DNA of 64,000 nt from Aquamicrobium sp. (GTDB lineage: Bacteria; Pseudomonadota; Alphaproteobacteria; Rhizobiales; Rhizobiaceae): NCBI GenBank assembly GCA_019739225.1, contig JAHHDT010000005.1, positions 620,001-684,000 of the forward strand. The letters run 5' to 3'. A program made the position numbers and the translations under genes. Below the pieces are notes generated by a model that made no database searches, had not been told where the DNA came from, and was given only the letters and a program-made list of their open reading frames with translations. Every line of letters begins with the position of its first letter. The stretch's first letter is position 1. Shown here one piece after another: positions 37,444-46,842 of this stretch.

Positions 37444-37604
37444 CAGTGCCGTTCGCCGCACCCGCTGCGCTGACGAGAGGTCGATCGGCCAACGCCGCCT
37501 GTTCCCGCTCGCGAAGTTGTGGCCGGAAACCCCATCTTAACTATGATATGCGGACAATCGCGGTTTGGCCGAGCCGTACGAGTCCGTCGAAAAAGCGATC
37601 GAGA

Positions 37605-38612
37605 ATGATGTCGACAGCACTGAGAGTTGCAGCAATGGTGGCATTGGCGTTCTTGCTGAGCGCCTGCGTTTCCACCGTTCTTGACGTTGACGGCAAGGCA
37701 ACGCAGCCGATTCCTGCCGCCCTCAAGGCAGAGATGTCGCGCAAGTCGATGTCGCCTTCAGCGCCTATCCTGGTCAGGATTTTCAAGCAGGAAAGCGAGC
37801 TGGAAATCTGGAAGCGTGGCCGAAACGGCACGTTCGCCCTGCTCAAGACTTACCCGATGTGCCGCTGGTCCGGTAAGCTGGGTCCCAAGAAGCAGGCCGG
37901 CGACAGGCAGGCGCCCGAGGGTTTTTACCATGTCTCCGCCAGCATGCTGAACCCAAGGTCCCAGTATTACTTGTCGTTCAATCTCGGCTATCCGAACAGG
38001 CTCGAAGCCGCACTTGGCCATACCGGCGAAGCCCTGATGGTTCATGGTGCCTGCTCGTCGTCCGGCTGCTACGCGATGACGGACGAAGGCGTGGCGGAGA
38101 TTTACGCCGTCGCACGTGAAGCGCTGCGCGGCGGGCAGAGCTCGTTTCAGGTTCAGGCATTTCCCTTCCGCATGACGCCGGAAAACATGGCCAAGAACCG
38201 CAACGACCCGAACTTCGCCTTCTGGACGGACCTCAAGCAGGGCTACGACATTTTCGAAGTGACCCGCCGGCAGCCGAAGGTCTCCCATTGCGGTGGCCGT
38301 TACGTCTTCGACAGGCAGTTTGAAGGTGGCGAGCCGACGAACGCGCTTGCCGCATGTCCGCCGTCGCTTGACGCGTCGTCCCCGCTTGTCGCCGCCCGGA
38401 CGCAGGCCGACCGCGTTGCGATGGAGCAGTTGACGGTGACCGGTACGGCCATTTCGGCCCATGCCTATGTGGATGGCGGCATGCACCCGACGTTCCGCAA
38501 GCTCCTGGAGCGCAGCGGCGAAGCCGCGCTCGCAAAGCGAACCTCGCTGACGTCGGTGCCTGTCAGCCGCCCCGACGCAGCGCTGGCGGACCCTCACTCT
38601 CCCGGAAAGTGA
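37605..38612 (+). CDS. L,D-transpeptidase (YafK/ErfK type) lipoprotein
   Basis: 335 residues. A signal peptide ends in the lipobox LLSAC, so the protein is probably lipid-anchored. The YkuD catalytic motif reads MVHGACSSSGCYAMTDE (His and Cys). YafK-family members cut or form links between peptidoglycan and lipoprotein or D-amino acids. ATG at 37605 (or 37608) is chosen to give the signal peptide; earlier in-frame ATGs add a polar leader. A second L,D-transpeptidase follows. Confidence 0.88.
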   Translation: MMSTALRVAAMVALAFLLSACVSTVLDVDGKATQPIPAALKAEMSRKSMSPSAPILVRIFKQESELEIWKRGRNGTFALLKTYPMCRWSGKLGPKKQAGDRQAPEGFYHVSASMLNPRSQYYLSFNLGYPNRLEAALGHTGEALMVHGACSSSGCYAMTDEGVAEIYAVAREALRGGQSSFQVQAFPFRMTPENMAKNRNDPNFAFWTDLKQGYDIFEVTRRQPKVSHCGGRYVFDRQFEGGEPTNALAACPPSLDASSPLVAARTQADRVAMEQLTVTGTAISAHAYVDGGMHPTFRKLLERSGEAALAKRTSLTSVPVSRPDAALADPHSPGK

Positions 38613-38795
38613 GCCTGCACCGTCAAGGCGCTGCCCGGCCAGCCTGTGGAAGGCTGACGGCGGGCTGCCCTGATAGAGCCGCGTACAAAAATTCGCGAGC
38701 AGGCTTCGGACGCGAAACCATATCGGCCGCCGGTTGTTGATGGTTTGGATTGCCCCAGCCGCCGCTCGAGATTCGAGCGACCCGATGACCCTATC

Positions 38796-39518
38796 GTGAG
38801 TGAAGCAGTGAACACATCAGACAATCGAACATATCCGTCCCGCCGGCAGGTGCTGGGTTTGGCCGGCGCGGCGGCGGCCGGGCTGGTCTTGCCTGCATGC
38901 ATGAGCACGCAGCGCATTCCGGTGGCGCCGGCCCCGGTCGAGCCCCGCATCGATCCGACTTACCTCTCCATGTACGGCCCCATGCCGCAGGAGGACTTTC
39001 CGATCCCGGCGGTGGATTTGAGCAAGGTGCCGGACCGTTTTTATCGACAGCTCGTCGACGACCCGACCGGCGCGCGTCCCGGCACGGTCGTCGTGGATAC
39101 GCGCTCCTACTTCCTCTACCTTGTGCTGCAGGGCGGCAAGGCGATGCGCTACGGCGTCGGCCTGGGCAGGCAGGGTTTCGAATGGTCCGGTGATGGCGTG
39201 ATCCAGTGGAAGCGCCGGTGGCCGACATGGACCCCGCCCGCTGAAATGATCGCCCGGCAACCCGAACTCGAAAAATACAGCGCTGAAAATGGCGGTCAGC
39301 CGCCCGGCCTTACCAATCCGCTGGGTGCCAGAGCCCTCTATATATTCCAGGACGGACAGGACACCCTCTACCGCCTGCACGGCACGCCCGAGTACTGGAC
39401 CATCGGCAAGGCCGTTTCCAGCGGCTGCGTGCGCCTGATGAACCAGGACATCATCGACCTCTACGATCGCGTTGCCACACCGGCCCCGATCGTCGTGTGG
39501 GGCGGCGCAGGAGTCTGA
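38796..39518 (+). CDS. L,D-transpeptidase (YbiS/ErfK type)
   Basis: 240 residues from a GTG at 38796; a GTG at 38808 or an ATG at 38745 are alternatives. The N-terminus has SRRQVLGLAGAAAAG followed by LPAC, mixing a twin-arginine-like start and a lipobox. The YkuD domain shows TVVVDTRSYFLYLVL, GRQGFEWSG, YRLHGTPEYWTIG and the active site SSGCVRLMNQD. It forms 3-3 crosslinks in peptidoglycan or attaches lipoproteins; this subgroup is abundant in rhizobia. Two hairpins follow it. Confidence 0.88.
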   Translation: MSEAVNTSDNRTYPSRRQVLGLAGAAAAGLVLPACMSTQRIPVAPAPVEPRIDPTYLSMYGPMPQEDFPIPAVDLSKVPDRFYRQLVDDPTGARPGTVVVDTRSYFLYLVLQGGKAMRYGVGLGRQGFEWSGDGVIQWKRRWPTWTPPAEMIARQPELEKYSAENGGQPPGLTNPLGARALYIFQDGQDTLYRLHGTPEYWTIGKAVSSGCVRLMNQDIIDLYDRVATPAPIVVWGGAGV

Positions 39519-39534
39519 TGTCGACGAAAGAAGA

Positions 39535-39598
39535 CCCTGCCGCTCTCGCGGCAGGGCCTGCTAACCGCCTGATATGGGGAAGGCGCCTTGCGGCGCCT
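39535..39598. terminator. Two hairpins between convergent genes
   Basis: CCCTGCCGC-TCTC-GCGGCAGGG (39535-39556) and AGGCGCC-TTGC-GGCGCCT (39581-39598) are perfect stems between the L,D-transpeptidase and the convergent M28 peptidase. They probably end transcription from both sides. Confidence 0.7.
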
Positions 39599-39610
39599 CC
39601 CGGGCCCCGC

Positions 39611-41335
39611 TCAGGCCGTCAGGATGGCGATGTGGCGCTTGGCCTGGCGCAGCGCCGAGATGAGCTGGTTCTGGCCCCGCATAAGCTGGGTCTTCGCAAA
39701 CCCGAGTGTGTCCGCATGGCTGTCGAGATCGGCTGCCACCGCGATTGACGGCAGCGCCGGCACCGTCAGCGCCGGGTCGTGATGGAAGCGCGGAACGCGG
39801 GTGAAGTTGATCGGCACGAGAATGCGCGCCAGGTCCTGGATGACCTGGTTTGCAACCTTGGGCGCGATCTTTCCGGCGTCGACCCTGGCGTAGAAATCCT
39901 CCAGCGCGCTGCTCAGTTCGGCGACGGCCTTCTTGGAGGCGGACAGGTCGAAACGGTCCCCGGCCTTGGCCTGATAGTCATCGATCGTCTCGGTGAACTC
40001 TTTCGTCGTCGCGCGCCAGTCGAACGGCAGGATCGTGGCGTTGGCATTGCGCAGCACTGCAAGCAGATAGACTTTGATGTCGCGCAGCAGGATGTCCTTG
40101 TCGGCGATCTCAAGCGTATCGTTTTCGGTGTGCCAGGCGATATTGCCGCCGCAGCCGCCGACCGTGTAGTAGCCCTTCTCCTCACGCAGGACGTCGGGCA
40201 TCGTCGACGACAGCATCAGGTAGCTGGAAATGCCGATATTGTTGAAGGAGTAGTCGCCGGCGCGGTGCGGGCGTTCGCCTTCGATGGCTTTGCCCGCGAC
40301 TTCCTCGATTACCTCGGACAGGAAGGTTTCGGTCTCGCTCATCCGGCACAGATTGATGAACTCGCTGGCCCAGCGGCAGCCGGGGCTGTCGCAGTTGACC
40401 TGCGCCACGGCGTTCTCTTCCAGATCGAGCGCGAACGCATCCGAGAACCAGGTTGAGCCGGCATAGCGGCCTGTCGAGTGGCCGGGCCACCAGCAGATGC
40501 GGACCGAACGCTTCAGCTTGCCCCGGTTCGCCCAGAGCACGCGCGCGATTTCCAGCATGGTCGCGTCGCCGGTGGCGTTGTCGCCGACGCCCACGTCCCA
40601 GCTATCGAGATGGCCATGCAGGAAGACATATTTTTCCGGCTCTTCGGTGCCGGGGATGAAGACCTCCGGCAACTTGGAAGTGAACCAGCCTTCCTCCATT
40701 TCCGTGAAAAGCGTGACCTTGCCGCCCTTCTCGGCGATCTCGATCAGCGCCTCGCCATCCGGCTTGTTGACGGCGACCGCAGCGATCTTTGGCTTGCGCG
40801 GCAGGTCGTCCAGATCGGGCGTGCCCCAGATCGTGGTGCAGATGCCCCAGTGCACGTCGATGCCCGGATTGATGCCGATCACGCCGATCGCACCGATCTC
40901 CTCGAACTGCGAGACAAGGCCGGGGCTCGCGAAGCCTTCCGAAATCACGATCTTGCCGCGCACGCGGTTCGCCAGTTCGTCGGTCGTTTCGATCTTCTGT
41001 TCGAACATGTCGGTGATCATGGCGTTGTGGCGTGCACCCACATAGACCAGCTCGCCCGAAATGCCCTTGCGCGCATCGACGCTGTACGCCGGCGGCTTGG
41101 CGCGGAAGGACTTGCCCCCGGCTTCCACGCGTGCCGCGCCCGGAAGGCTGAGATAGAGGCTCGGCTCGTGCACCGTCACTTCGACGCCGTGCTTGCGAAG
41201 GCGCTGCACCACCTCGTCCATGCCGCGGTTCACGTCCGTGGGATGCTCGCGCTTGAAGGTCGAGAAGCTCTCCACCAGCGCCCATGGTTCGTCGATGGTC
41301 GCGGCTGACAGGATTTCGGTCTCGGTCTGGTTCAT
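39611..41335 (-). CDS. M28-family metallopeptidase with PA domain
   Basis: 574 residues without a clear signal peptide, so probably cytoplasmic. A protease-associated (PA) region lies in about 95-230 (GELVYVGA, RGKIVISEGF, GAIGVIGINPG), then the M28 core HGHLDSWDVGVGDNATG (His, Asp metal ligands), HRAGDYSFNNIGI and WHTENDTLE (His). The Glu expected near the catalytic position is replaced in the CWWPGHSTGRYAGS segment, where His stands where Glu is common. Family members are aminopeptidases or carboxypeptidases. A GAAAC-N3-GTTTT site lies just upstream, similar to one before the neighbouring IclR gene, so it may share that regulator. Confidence 0.88.
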   Translation of the reverse strand: MNQTETEILSAATIDEPWALVESFSTFKREHPTDVNRGMDEVVQRLRKHGVEVTVHEPSLYLSLPGAARVEAGGKSFRAKPPAYSVDARKGISGELVYVGARHNAMITDMFEQKIETTDELANRVRGKIVISEGFASPGLVSQFEEIGAIGVIGINPGIDVHWGICTTIWGTPDLDDLPRKPKIAAVAVNKPDGEALIEIAEKGGKVTLFTEMEEGWFTSKLPEVFIPGTEEPEKYVFLHGHLDSWDVGVGDNATGDATMLEIARVLWANRGKLKRSVRICWWPGHSTGRYAGSTWFSDAFALDLEENAVAQVNCDSPGCRWASEFINLCRMSETETFLSEVIEEVAGKAIEGERPHRAGDYSFNNIGISSYLMLSSTMPDVLREEKGYYTVGGCGGNIAWHTENDTLEIADKDILLRDIKVYLLAVLRNANATILPFDWRATTKEFTETIDDYQAKAGDRFDLSASKKAVAELSSALEDFYARVDAGKIAPKVANQVIQDLARILVPINFTRVPRFHHDPALTVPALPSIAVAADLDSHADTLGFAKTQLMRGQNQLISALRQAKRHIAILTA

Positions 41336-41366
41336 GGAAGGAAGGCTCCCCAGTTGTTTTATTCAG

Positions 41367-41381
41367 TAAAACATCGTTTCA
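41367..41381. promoter_or_regulatory. Operator candidate of the M28 peptidase gene
   Basis: On the minus strand TGAAACGATGTTTTA is a near-palindrome of the form GAAAC-N3-GTTTY, 32 bases before the peptidase start. The same form (GAAACGTAGTTTC) occurs at 42378-42390 on the other side of the IclR gene. Confidence 0.45.
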
Positions 41382-41484
41382 CAACGAGTTTACGCTACCA
41401 GAGCTCATGCGCGCGGTAAAGCCGGTCGCGTGAATGACGCGTCCGGCCTTGCCTTCATAACGGTCGTGGAAAGGGAAACGGGCC

Positions 41485-42297
41485 CTAGGCGATCAGCGGC
41501 GTGCCGATCTGCGCGGGGTCGCCGGGATGGAGCGAAAGCTTGGAGGAAATCTCGGCCGCTGCCTCGCGCGCGGCCTGGATGTAGTGTTCGCGGCGCTCTT
41601 CGTCGAAGCGCACCATCGCGCCCGCGACGGAAATCGACGCGATGACATCGTCATGCGGTCCCATGATTGGCGCAGCGACAGAAAACGCGCCTTCGTCGAG
41701 GTCGTTGAGCGCGATGTTGAAGCCGTTCGCGCGGATTCGGTCGAGCAACTGGCGCAGCTTGTCGCGATCGGTAATCGTGTAGGGCGTGAAGGCTTCCAGC
41801 GGCCCGGACAGCACAGCGTCGATGACGCTCTGGTCGGCAAACGCGAGCAGGCATAGCGAGCCGCCGCCTGCATGGAGGGGACCGTTGCGGCCGGCCTGCG
41901 CGAAGAGGCGGATGGAGTGGTGTCCCGCGCGTGTTGCAAGCACCAGCGAGCGCGACCCCTCCCGCACGACGAGATTGATGTTCTCCGAGGTCCTGTCGCG
42001 CAGTGCATCCATCACGGGCCGCGCCGCAAACAGAAGGCTGCCGTCGCGTCCGACACGTTCGCCGAGAACGCCCACCCGGTAGCCGAGCGAATAGACGGCC
42101 AGCTCCGGGTCGCGGAACACGAAGCCACGCTCCTCGAGCGTCTGCAGCAGCCGGAAGACGATCGACTTTGTCAGGCCAAGGGACTTCGAAAGTGCGGTGA
42201 CACCCTGGCCTGGCTTTTCGCCAAGCGCTTCCAGCACGAGAAGCGCGCGGTCTACCGCTGCGATCCGGTAATCCCGATCCTGCCCCTCTTTTGTCAT
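41485..42297 (-). CDS. IclR-family transcriptional regulator
   Basis: 270 residues. The winged HTH spans about 12-65 (DRALLVLEALGEKPGQGVTALSKSLGLTKSIVFRLLQTLEE) and the IclR effector domain fills the rest (LVLATRAGHHSIRLFAQ, SIVDAVL-type helices, FDEERREHYIQAAREAA). GGGAGG precedes the ATG. It is divergent from the racemase/ABC/hyu operon and upstream of the M28 gene. The gap holds overlapping palindromes that are its likely targets. Confidence 0.9.
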   Translation of the reverse strand: MTKEGQDRDYRIAAVDRALLVLEALGEKPGQGVTALSKSLGLTKSIVFRLLQTLEERGFVFRDPELAVYSLGYRVGVLGERVGRDGSLLFAARPVMDALRDRTSENINLVVREGSRSLVLATRAGHHSIRLFAQAGRNGPLHAGGGSLCLLAFADQSVIDAVLSGPLEAFTPYTITDRDKLRQLLDRIRANGFNIALNDLDEGAFSVAAPIMGPHDDVIASISVAGAMVRFDEERREHYIQAAREAAAEISSKLSLHPGDPAQIGTPLIA

Positions 42298-42377
42298 GGT
42301 GTCCTCCCGGAACGATTATCGCGTCAGCCGATGGGCTGTTGCAATATCGGAAAATTATGATTTAGTGAGTGGAATAA

Positions 42378-42402
42378 GAAACGTAGTTTCATCTAATGAA
42401 AC
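42378..42402. promoter_or_regulatory. Overlapping palindromic operators before the racemase operon
   Basis: GAAACGTAGTTTC (42378-42390) overlaps GTTTCATCTAATGAAAC (42386-42402), both perfect palindromes, ending 15 bases before the racemase start. The second has the core TTTCAT-N3-ATGAAA, found again at 55363 and 59237. This fits binding by the divergent IclR protein. Confidence 0.65.
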
Positions 42403-42417
42403 AAGAGGGGTAAGTCA

Positions 42418-43175
42418 ATGCGGATCGCTTACGTGGTACCGGGGCCGATGTCGAAGACATCGATGGGGGCGCAGGAGATGCGCCGGCGCGAGGAGCTGCT
42501 CAACTCCTGGGCGTTTCCAGGCACCGAGGTCTCGGTCGTCGATGTGCCGAGCGGGCCGGCCTCGATCGAGTCTGCCTACGAGGAAGCGATGTGCGTTCCC
42601 GCCACGATCGAGCTCATCATGAAGTGCGAGCGGGACGGTTTCGATGGCGCGATCATAGGCTGCTTCGGCGATCCCGGCCTCGAGGCCGCGCGCGAGATGG
42701 TCACGATGCCGGTGGTGGGTCCCTGCGAGAGTTCGCTATCTGCTCGCCGCCGGGCTCGGCCACAAGTTCTCGATCCTCACCATCTTCGACAGCATGGCTG
42801 CCGGCCAGGAGCTTGCTTGCCTATCGGGCCGGCGTCAAGGCCAAGCTCGCCTCGGTGCGCGCAACTGGCATTCCCGTGCTCGACCTGATGAAGGATCCCG
42901 AGGCGACGAAGTCCCGCCTCATCGACGTCGCCAAGGTGTGCGTCGAGCAGGATCGCGCGGACGCCCTGCTTTTTGGCTGCATGACGATGTCGTTCCTCGA
43001 CATGGCGGACGAGGTCTCGGCCGCCGTCGGCGCCCCCGCCGTCAACGCCGGCAAGGCCGCGCTCAAGCACGTGGAAACACTTGTATCGATGGGTCTGTCC
43101 CATTCGAAGACCGCTTTCCCGACGCCCGCCAAGATGAAGGCCGGGCAGTCCGTGGAGACCCTGCGCGTTGCATGA
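42418..43175 (+). pseudogene. Asp/Glu/hydantoin racemase family gene, two frameshifts
   Basis: Corrected length is about 250 residues, normal for the family. Both catalytic cysteines are visible, in AIIGCFGDPGLEAAREM and LLFGCMTMSFLD. The frame breaks near 42730, where VRYLLAAGLGHKFSILTIFDSM continues one base later, and near 42812, where LLAYRAGVKAKLASVRATG continues one base later again. Without correction the first frame ends at 42888. Hydantoin racemases of this family equilibrate 5-substituted hydantoins and often sit with HyuA/HyuB genes, which occur 7 kb downstream in the same operon. GAGGGG precedes the ATG. Confidence 0.85.
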
Positions 43176-43223
43176 GCGACGCGCCAATAAGAGCAAACGA
43201 CACCCATCCAGAGGAGAACTAGC

Positions 43224-44880
43224 ATGAGGTCCAGCTTCAAGGCGGTCAGCTTGGCTGCCATTCTCGCGGCTTCGGCCGCGATGCCGGCTCTTGCCGGCGA
43301 CCAGATCCGCACGATCGATGTCTTCACCCGCCCGCAGGCTGCCCAGCCTCAGGAGTTCCAGTCGGTCCAGCTCATCGCGCAGGAATGGCGCAAGCTCGGC
43401 CTCGACGTGAACGTTCGGGTGATGCCGTGGGAGCAGATGTCCGACATCGTCTGGTACCAGCGCGATGCGTGGGATGTGACGGCCTGGCAGATGGTGGGCC
43501 GTCCGGAGCGCTCCGACCCGGACGAGATCATCTACAACCTCTTCCATTCTTCCACGGCCGAAAAGGGCTACAACTTCATCGGCTATATCAATCCGGCCTA
43601 TGATGAAGTGGCGACAGCGCAGCGCGTCGAGATCGACGAGGAAGCGCGCAAGGGCCTGATCTACAAGGCGCAGGAAATTCTGGCTGCCGACCAGCCCAAT
43701 ATGATGCTGGTTCATCCGCGGCAGACCTTCGCTTTCGACAACACGGTCTGGAACAAGGACTCCGTCGTCGAGCAGAGCGGCATCGGCATCCGCAACACCT
43801 GGACCTTCATGTCGCTGGAGCCGTTGGGCGAGCAGAAGGACATCATCCTCAATTCGGGTGACAACGTTCAGGCGATCAATCCGCTCTACATCTCGGGTGG
43901 CGTCGATAGCTGGGTGTTCGAGCTGGTCTACGACCGTATCGCCCGCGTCGGCCCGGACGGCCTGCCGAAGCCGTGGGCGGCTGAAAGCTATGAATGGCGC
44001 GACGACAAGACCATCGAGGTCAAGCTCCGCGAGGGCATGAAATGGCATGACGGCGAGCCGCTGACCGCCGAGGACGTCAAGTTCTCCTTCGAGACCGCGG
44101 TCTCCGGTGAAGCGCCGATGTATGCGCCGTTTGCGTCCAACATCGAGACGATCGAGGTCGTCGACGACCTCAACCTCGTGTTCACGCTGAAGCAGCCTGC
44201 CGCATCCTTCATCACCTCCAGCCTTGCCAAGATCAACCTGATTCCCAAGCATGTCTGGGAGCCGGTCATCGAGGACCTGAAGACCAAGGAAGAGAACGCC
44301 GAGAGCTATCAGGAGCAGACACCGATCGGCTCCGGTCCTTTCAAGTTCGAGCGCTGGCTGACCAATGAGGAAATCGTCCTCTCCGCCAACAAGGACCACT
44401 TCAATGCGCCGAAGGCCGATCGCTGGATTCTGCGCATCGTCCCCAACGTCGAGGCGGCGCTGGGCATGCTGCGCTCCGGCGAGATCAACTTCATGGGTGA
44501 GTTTTCCGGCGATCCGCAGGTGCTGCTCCAGGCGGCAGAGCAGGACGGCGATCTCGAGGTCGTCTCCACGGTGGAGATGGGCTTCCGCTACGTGGCGTTC
44601 AACAACCGCCGCGCGCCGTTCGACGATCCTGCCTTCCGCAAAGGCTCTCTCGCAGGCTGTCGACCGCCGTCTGATCGTGGGCGCTGCCTTCCGCGGATTT
44701 GCGGAACCGTCCAATTCCGTCATCTCTCCGGCGCTTAAGTTCTGGTACGATGCGGCCGTGATGGACGGGTTCGAGACCGGGACCGATGTCGCGGCGCGGA
44801 TGCTCGAAGAGGCCGGCTACACGCTCGAAGGCGGGCGCCTGCACTATCCGGGCGACAAGACCGAAGAGCTCGCGAAGTAA
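43224..44880 (+). pseudogene. ABC transporter substrate-binding protein (SBP_bac_5, peptide type), one frameshift
   Basis: Corrected length is about 551 residues. A signal peptide (MRSSFKAVSLAAILAASAAMPALAG region) leads into a family 5 binding protein with GMKWHDGEPLTAEDVKFSFE, the standard motif. The frame breaks at about 44643, where a single extra G after the codons for FRK shifts the frame; one base later the expected ALSQAVDRRLIVGAAFRG and the C-terminus PGDKTEELAK follow to a stop at 44878-44880. Uncorrected, the protein ends at 44738 with a nonsense tail. It would supply the ligand to the four downstream transporter genes. Confidence 0.88.
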
Positions 44881-44889
44881 CTGATCCTG

Positions 44890-44921
44890 GGCGGCACGCT
44901 GGCATCGGTCGGCGTGCCGCC
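44890..44921 (+). terminator. Hairpin between binding-protein and permease genes
   Basis: GGCGGCACGC (44890-44899) pairs perfectly with GCGTGCCGCC (44912-44921) around a 12-base loop, just after the binding-protein stop. No T run follows. It probably stabilises the upstream message or attenuates the permease genes. Confidence 0.55.
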
Positions 44922-44972
44922 ATCGATTTGGCGGTACCGCTCGGTTTCCTGCGCCGACGTTGGAGTTCTCCC

Positions 44973-45950
44973 ATGCCTCACCTGAAGGCGGCGCTCAGCC
45001 GTACGCTTCAGCTTCTGCTTGTTCTCTGGGCCGTGGTGACGATCCTGTTCCTGATGTTCAGGCTCATGCCGGGCAACCCGATGGCGGCCTACATCGATCC
45101 CACTTTTACCGTCGAGCAGCAGCAGGCGCTGATGGCTCAGTTCGGTTTGGACAAGCCGCTGTGGGAGCAATACTTCATCTATGTCGGCAATCTGTTGCAG
45201 GGTGAGCTTGGCCAGAGCTTCCGGTACCGCGAGCCCGTCGCCGACCGCATCCTGGCGCTCCTGCCCAACACGTTGATCCTCACATTCACCTCGCTTATCA
45301 TCGCCTATGTGTTCGGCATTCTCGCCGGCGCCTATCTCGCCTGGAAGCGTGGCGGCGTCGTGGAAAATGCGGCAATCCCGCTGGTGCTGACGACGCGGGC
45401 CATGCCCGAGTTCTGGCTGGGCATGGTGCTGCTTGCGATCTTCTCCTTCAATCTTGGCTGGTTCCCCGCCGGAGGCACGCGCCCGGCCGGCGCGAACTAC
45501 GACAGTTTGTGGGCGCTCTATACCTCGCGCGATTTCCTGACCTACCTAGCGCTGCCGGCGCTGACGCTGGCGATCTACAGCCAGGGCCTGCCGCTGCTTC
45601 TCATGCGTTCCAACATGCTGGACGTGATGAAGGAAGACTTCGTCACCATGGCGCGCATCAAGGGCCTGTCGAACTGGACCGTCGTAGTGCGCCATGCGGC
45701 GCGCAACGCGCTGCTGCCGGTGATGACCTCTTTTGCAATCGCGGTCGGCTATCAGCTCCAGGGCAATGTGGTGGTCGAGTCGGTTTTCTCGTGGCCAGGT
45801 CTCGGGCGCGAACTCGTCAACGCGGTTTCGGCTTCCGACTATCCGCTGGCGCAGGGCGCCTTCCTGATGATTGCCGTGGTGGTCATCGTCATGAACCTGA
45901 TCGCCGATCTTCTCTATGCCTTGCTCGATCCGAGGATCAGCCATGCTTGA
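44973..45950 (+). CDS. ABC transporter permease (DppB/OppB type)
   Basis: 325-residue membrane protein. TLQLLLVLWAVVTILFLMFRLMPGNPM is the typical first helix with PGNP, and the EAA-like coupling loop is FVTMARIKGLSNWTVVVRHAARNALLPVM. ATG at 44973 has TGGAG upstream. The next permease overlaps by 8 bases. Confidence 0.92.
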   Translation: MPHLKAALSRTLQLLLVLWAVVTILFLMFRLMPGNPMAAYIDPTFTVEQQQALMAQFGLDKPLWEQYFIYVGNLLQGELGQSFRYREPVADRILALLPNTLILTFTSLIIAYVFGILAGAYLAWKRGGVVENAAIPLVLTTRAMPEFWLGMVLLAIFSFNLGWFPAGGTRPAGANYDSLWALYTSRDFLTYLALPALTLAIYSQGLPLLLMRSNMLDVMKEDFVTMARIKGLSNWTVVVRHAARNALLPVMTSFAIAVGYQLQGNVVVESVFSWPGLGRELVNAVSASDYPLAQGAFLMIAVVVIVMNLIADLLYALLDPRISHA

Positions 45951-46842
45951 TGCCGCGGTGGAAAGAAAGCCGAGCCTGATCGGACGCATGTTCCGCAGCC
46001 TGCGTTTGCCGCTCAACGACCCGTTCGCCGTTCTGGGACTGCTGATCTACGCGGTATTCGTACTGACCGCGATTTTCGCCGACCAGATAGCGCCGTACGA
46101 TCCGACGGAGATTCTCTACACCCCCGATTACAATCTGGCGGCCGACCTGCGGCCGGGCGAAGACGGCTACATACTCGGCACCACCAGCCTTGGCCGCGAC
46201 ATCTTCTCCCAGATCGTCCACGGCTCGCGCTCGGCGCTGCTGATCGGCATCACGGCCGCCTTCATGGTGGCGCTGATCGGCTCCATCGTCGGCCTCGTAT
46301 CCGGATATTTTCGCGGCTGGGTCGACGTGATCCTGATGCGCCTCGCTGACATCGCCTTCGGCATTCCGTTCCTGCCCTTCGTCATCGTGCTGGCGGCATT
46401 CCTGGAACCGTCGATCTGGAACGTCGTGATCGCCATGGCGCTGGTTCTGTGGCGTGACACGGCGCGTGTCATCCGCAGCCAGGTGCTGACCTTGCGCTCG
46501 CGCGGCTATGTCGATGCTGCGCGCGTCGCCGGCTCTTCCGACCTCAAGATCATCCTGCGCCACATCGCGCCGAACATCCTGCCGCTATCCTTCCTCTACG
46601 GCTCGATCGCGATCGGCTGGGCCATTCTGACGGAAGCCTCGATCTCGTTCCTCGGCTTCGGCGATCCGCAGTCGATAAGCTGGGGCTACATGCTGCAGGA
46701 CGCCTTCGCCAGCCAGGCATTGGCCAAACAGGCCTACTACTGGTTCGTGCCGCCCGGCATCTGCATCATCCTCGTCGTTTCCGCCGGCTTCTTCATCACG
46801 CGCGGCTACGAAAACATCCTCTTTCCCAAGCTTGGCCGATGA
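45943..46842 (+). CDS. ABC transporter permease (DppC/OppC type)
   Basis: 299-residue membrane partner of the preceding permease. LNDPFAVLGLLIYAVFVLTAIFAD, LGTTSLGRDIFSQIVHGSRSALLIG and the coupling loop SRGYVDAARVAGSSDLKIILRHIAPNIL are family hallmarks. Its end overlaps the first ATPase gene by 4 bases. Confidence 0.92.
   Translation: MLDAAVERKPSLIGRMFRSLRLPLNDPFAVLGLLIYAVFVLTAIFADQIAPYDPTEILYTPDYNLAADLRPGEDGYILGTTSLGRDIFSQIVHGSRSALLIGITAAFMVALIGSIVGLVSGYFRGWVDVILMRLADIAFGIPFLPFVIVLAAFLEPSIWNVVIAMALVLWRDTARVIRSQVLTLRSRGYVDAARVAGSSDLKIILRHIAPNILPLSFLYGSIAIGWAILTEASISFLGFGDPQSISWGYMLQDAFASQALAKQAYYWFVPPGICIILVVSAGFFITRGYENILFPKLGR

Noticed and set aside
42446-42460. Palindrome GATGTC-GAA-GACATC
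   Set aside because: It lies within the racemase coding region and no similar element occurs near other promoters, so chance is more likely.
42777-44723. A 648-codon antisense open frame over the racemase and ABC binding-protein genes
   Set aside because: The plus strand carries recognisable family motifs throughout; the antisense product matches nothing and reflects high GC at third positions.
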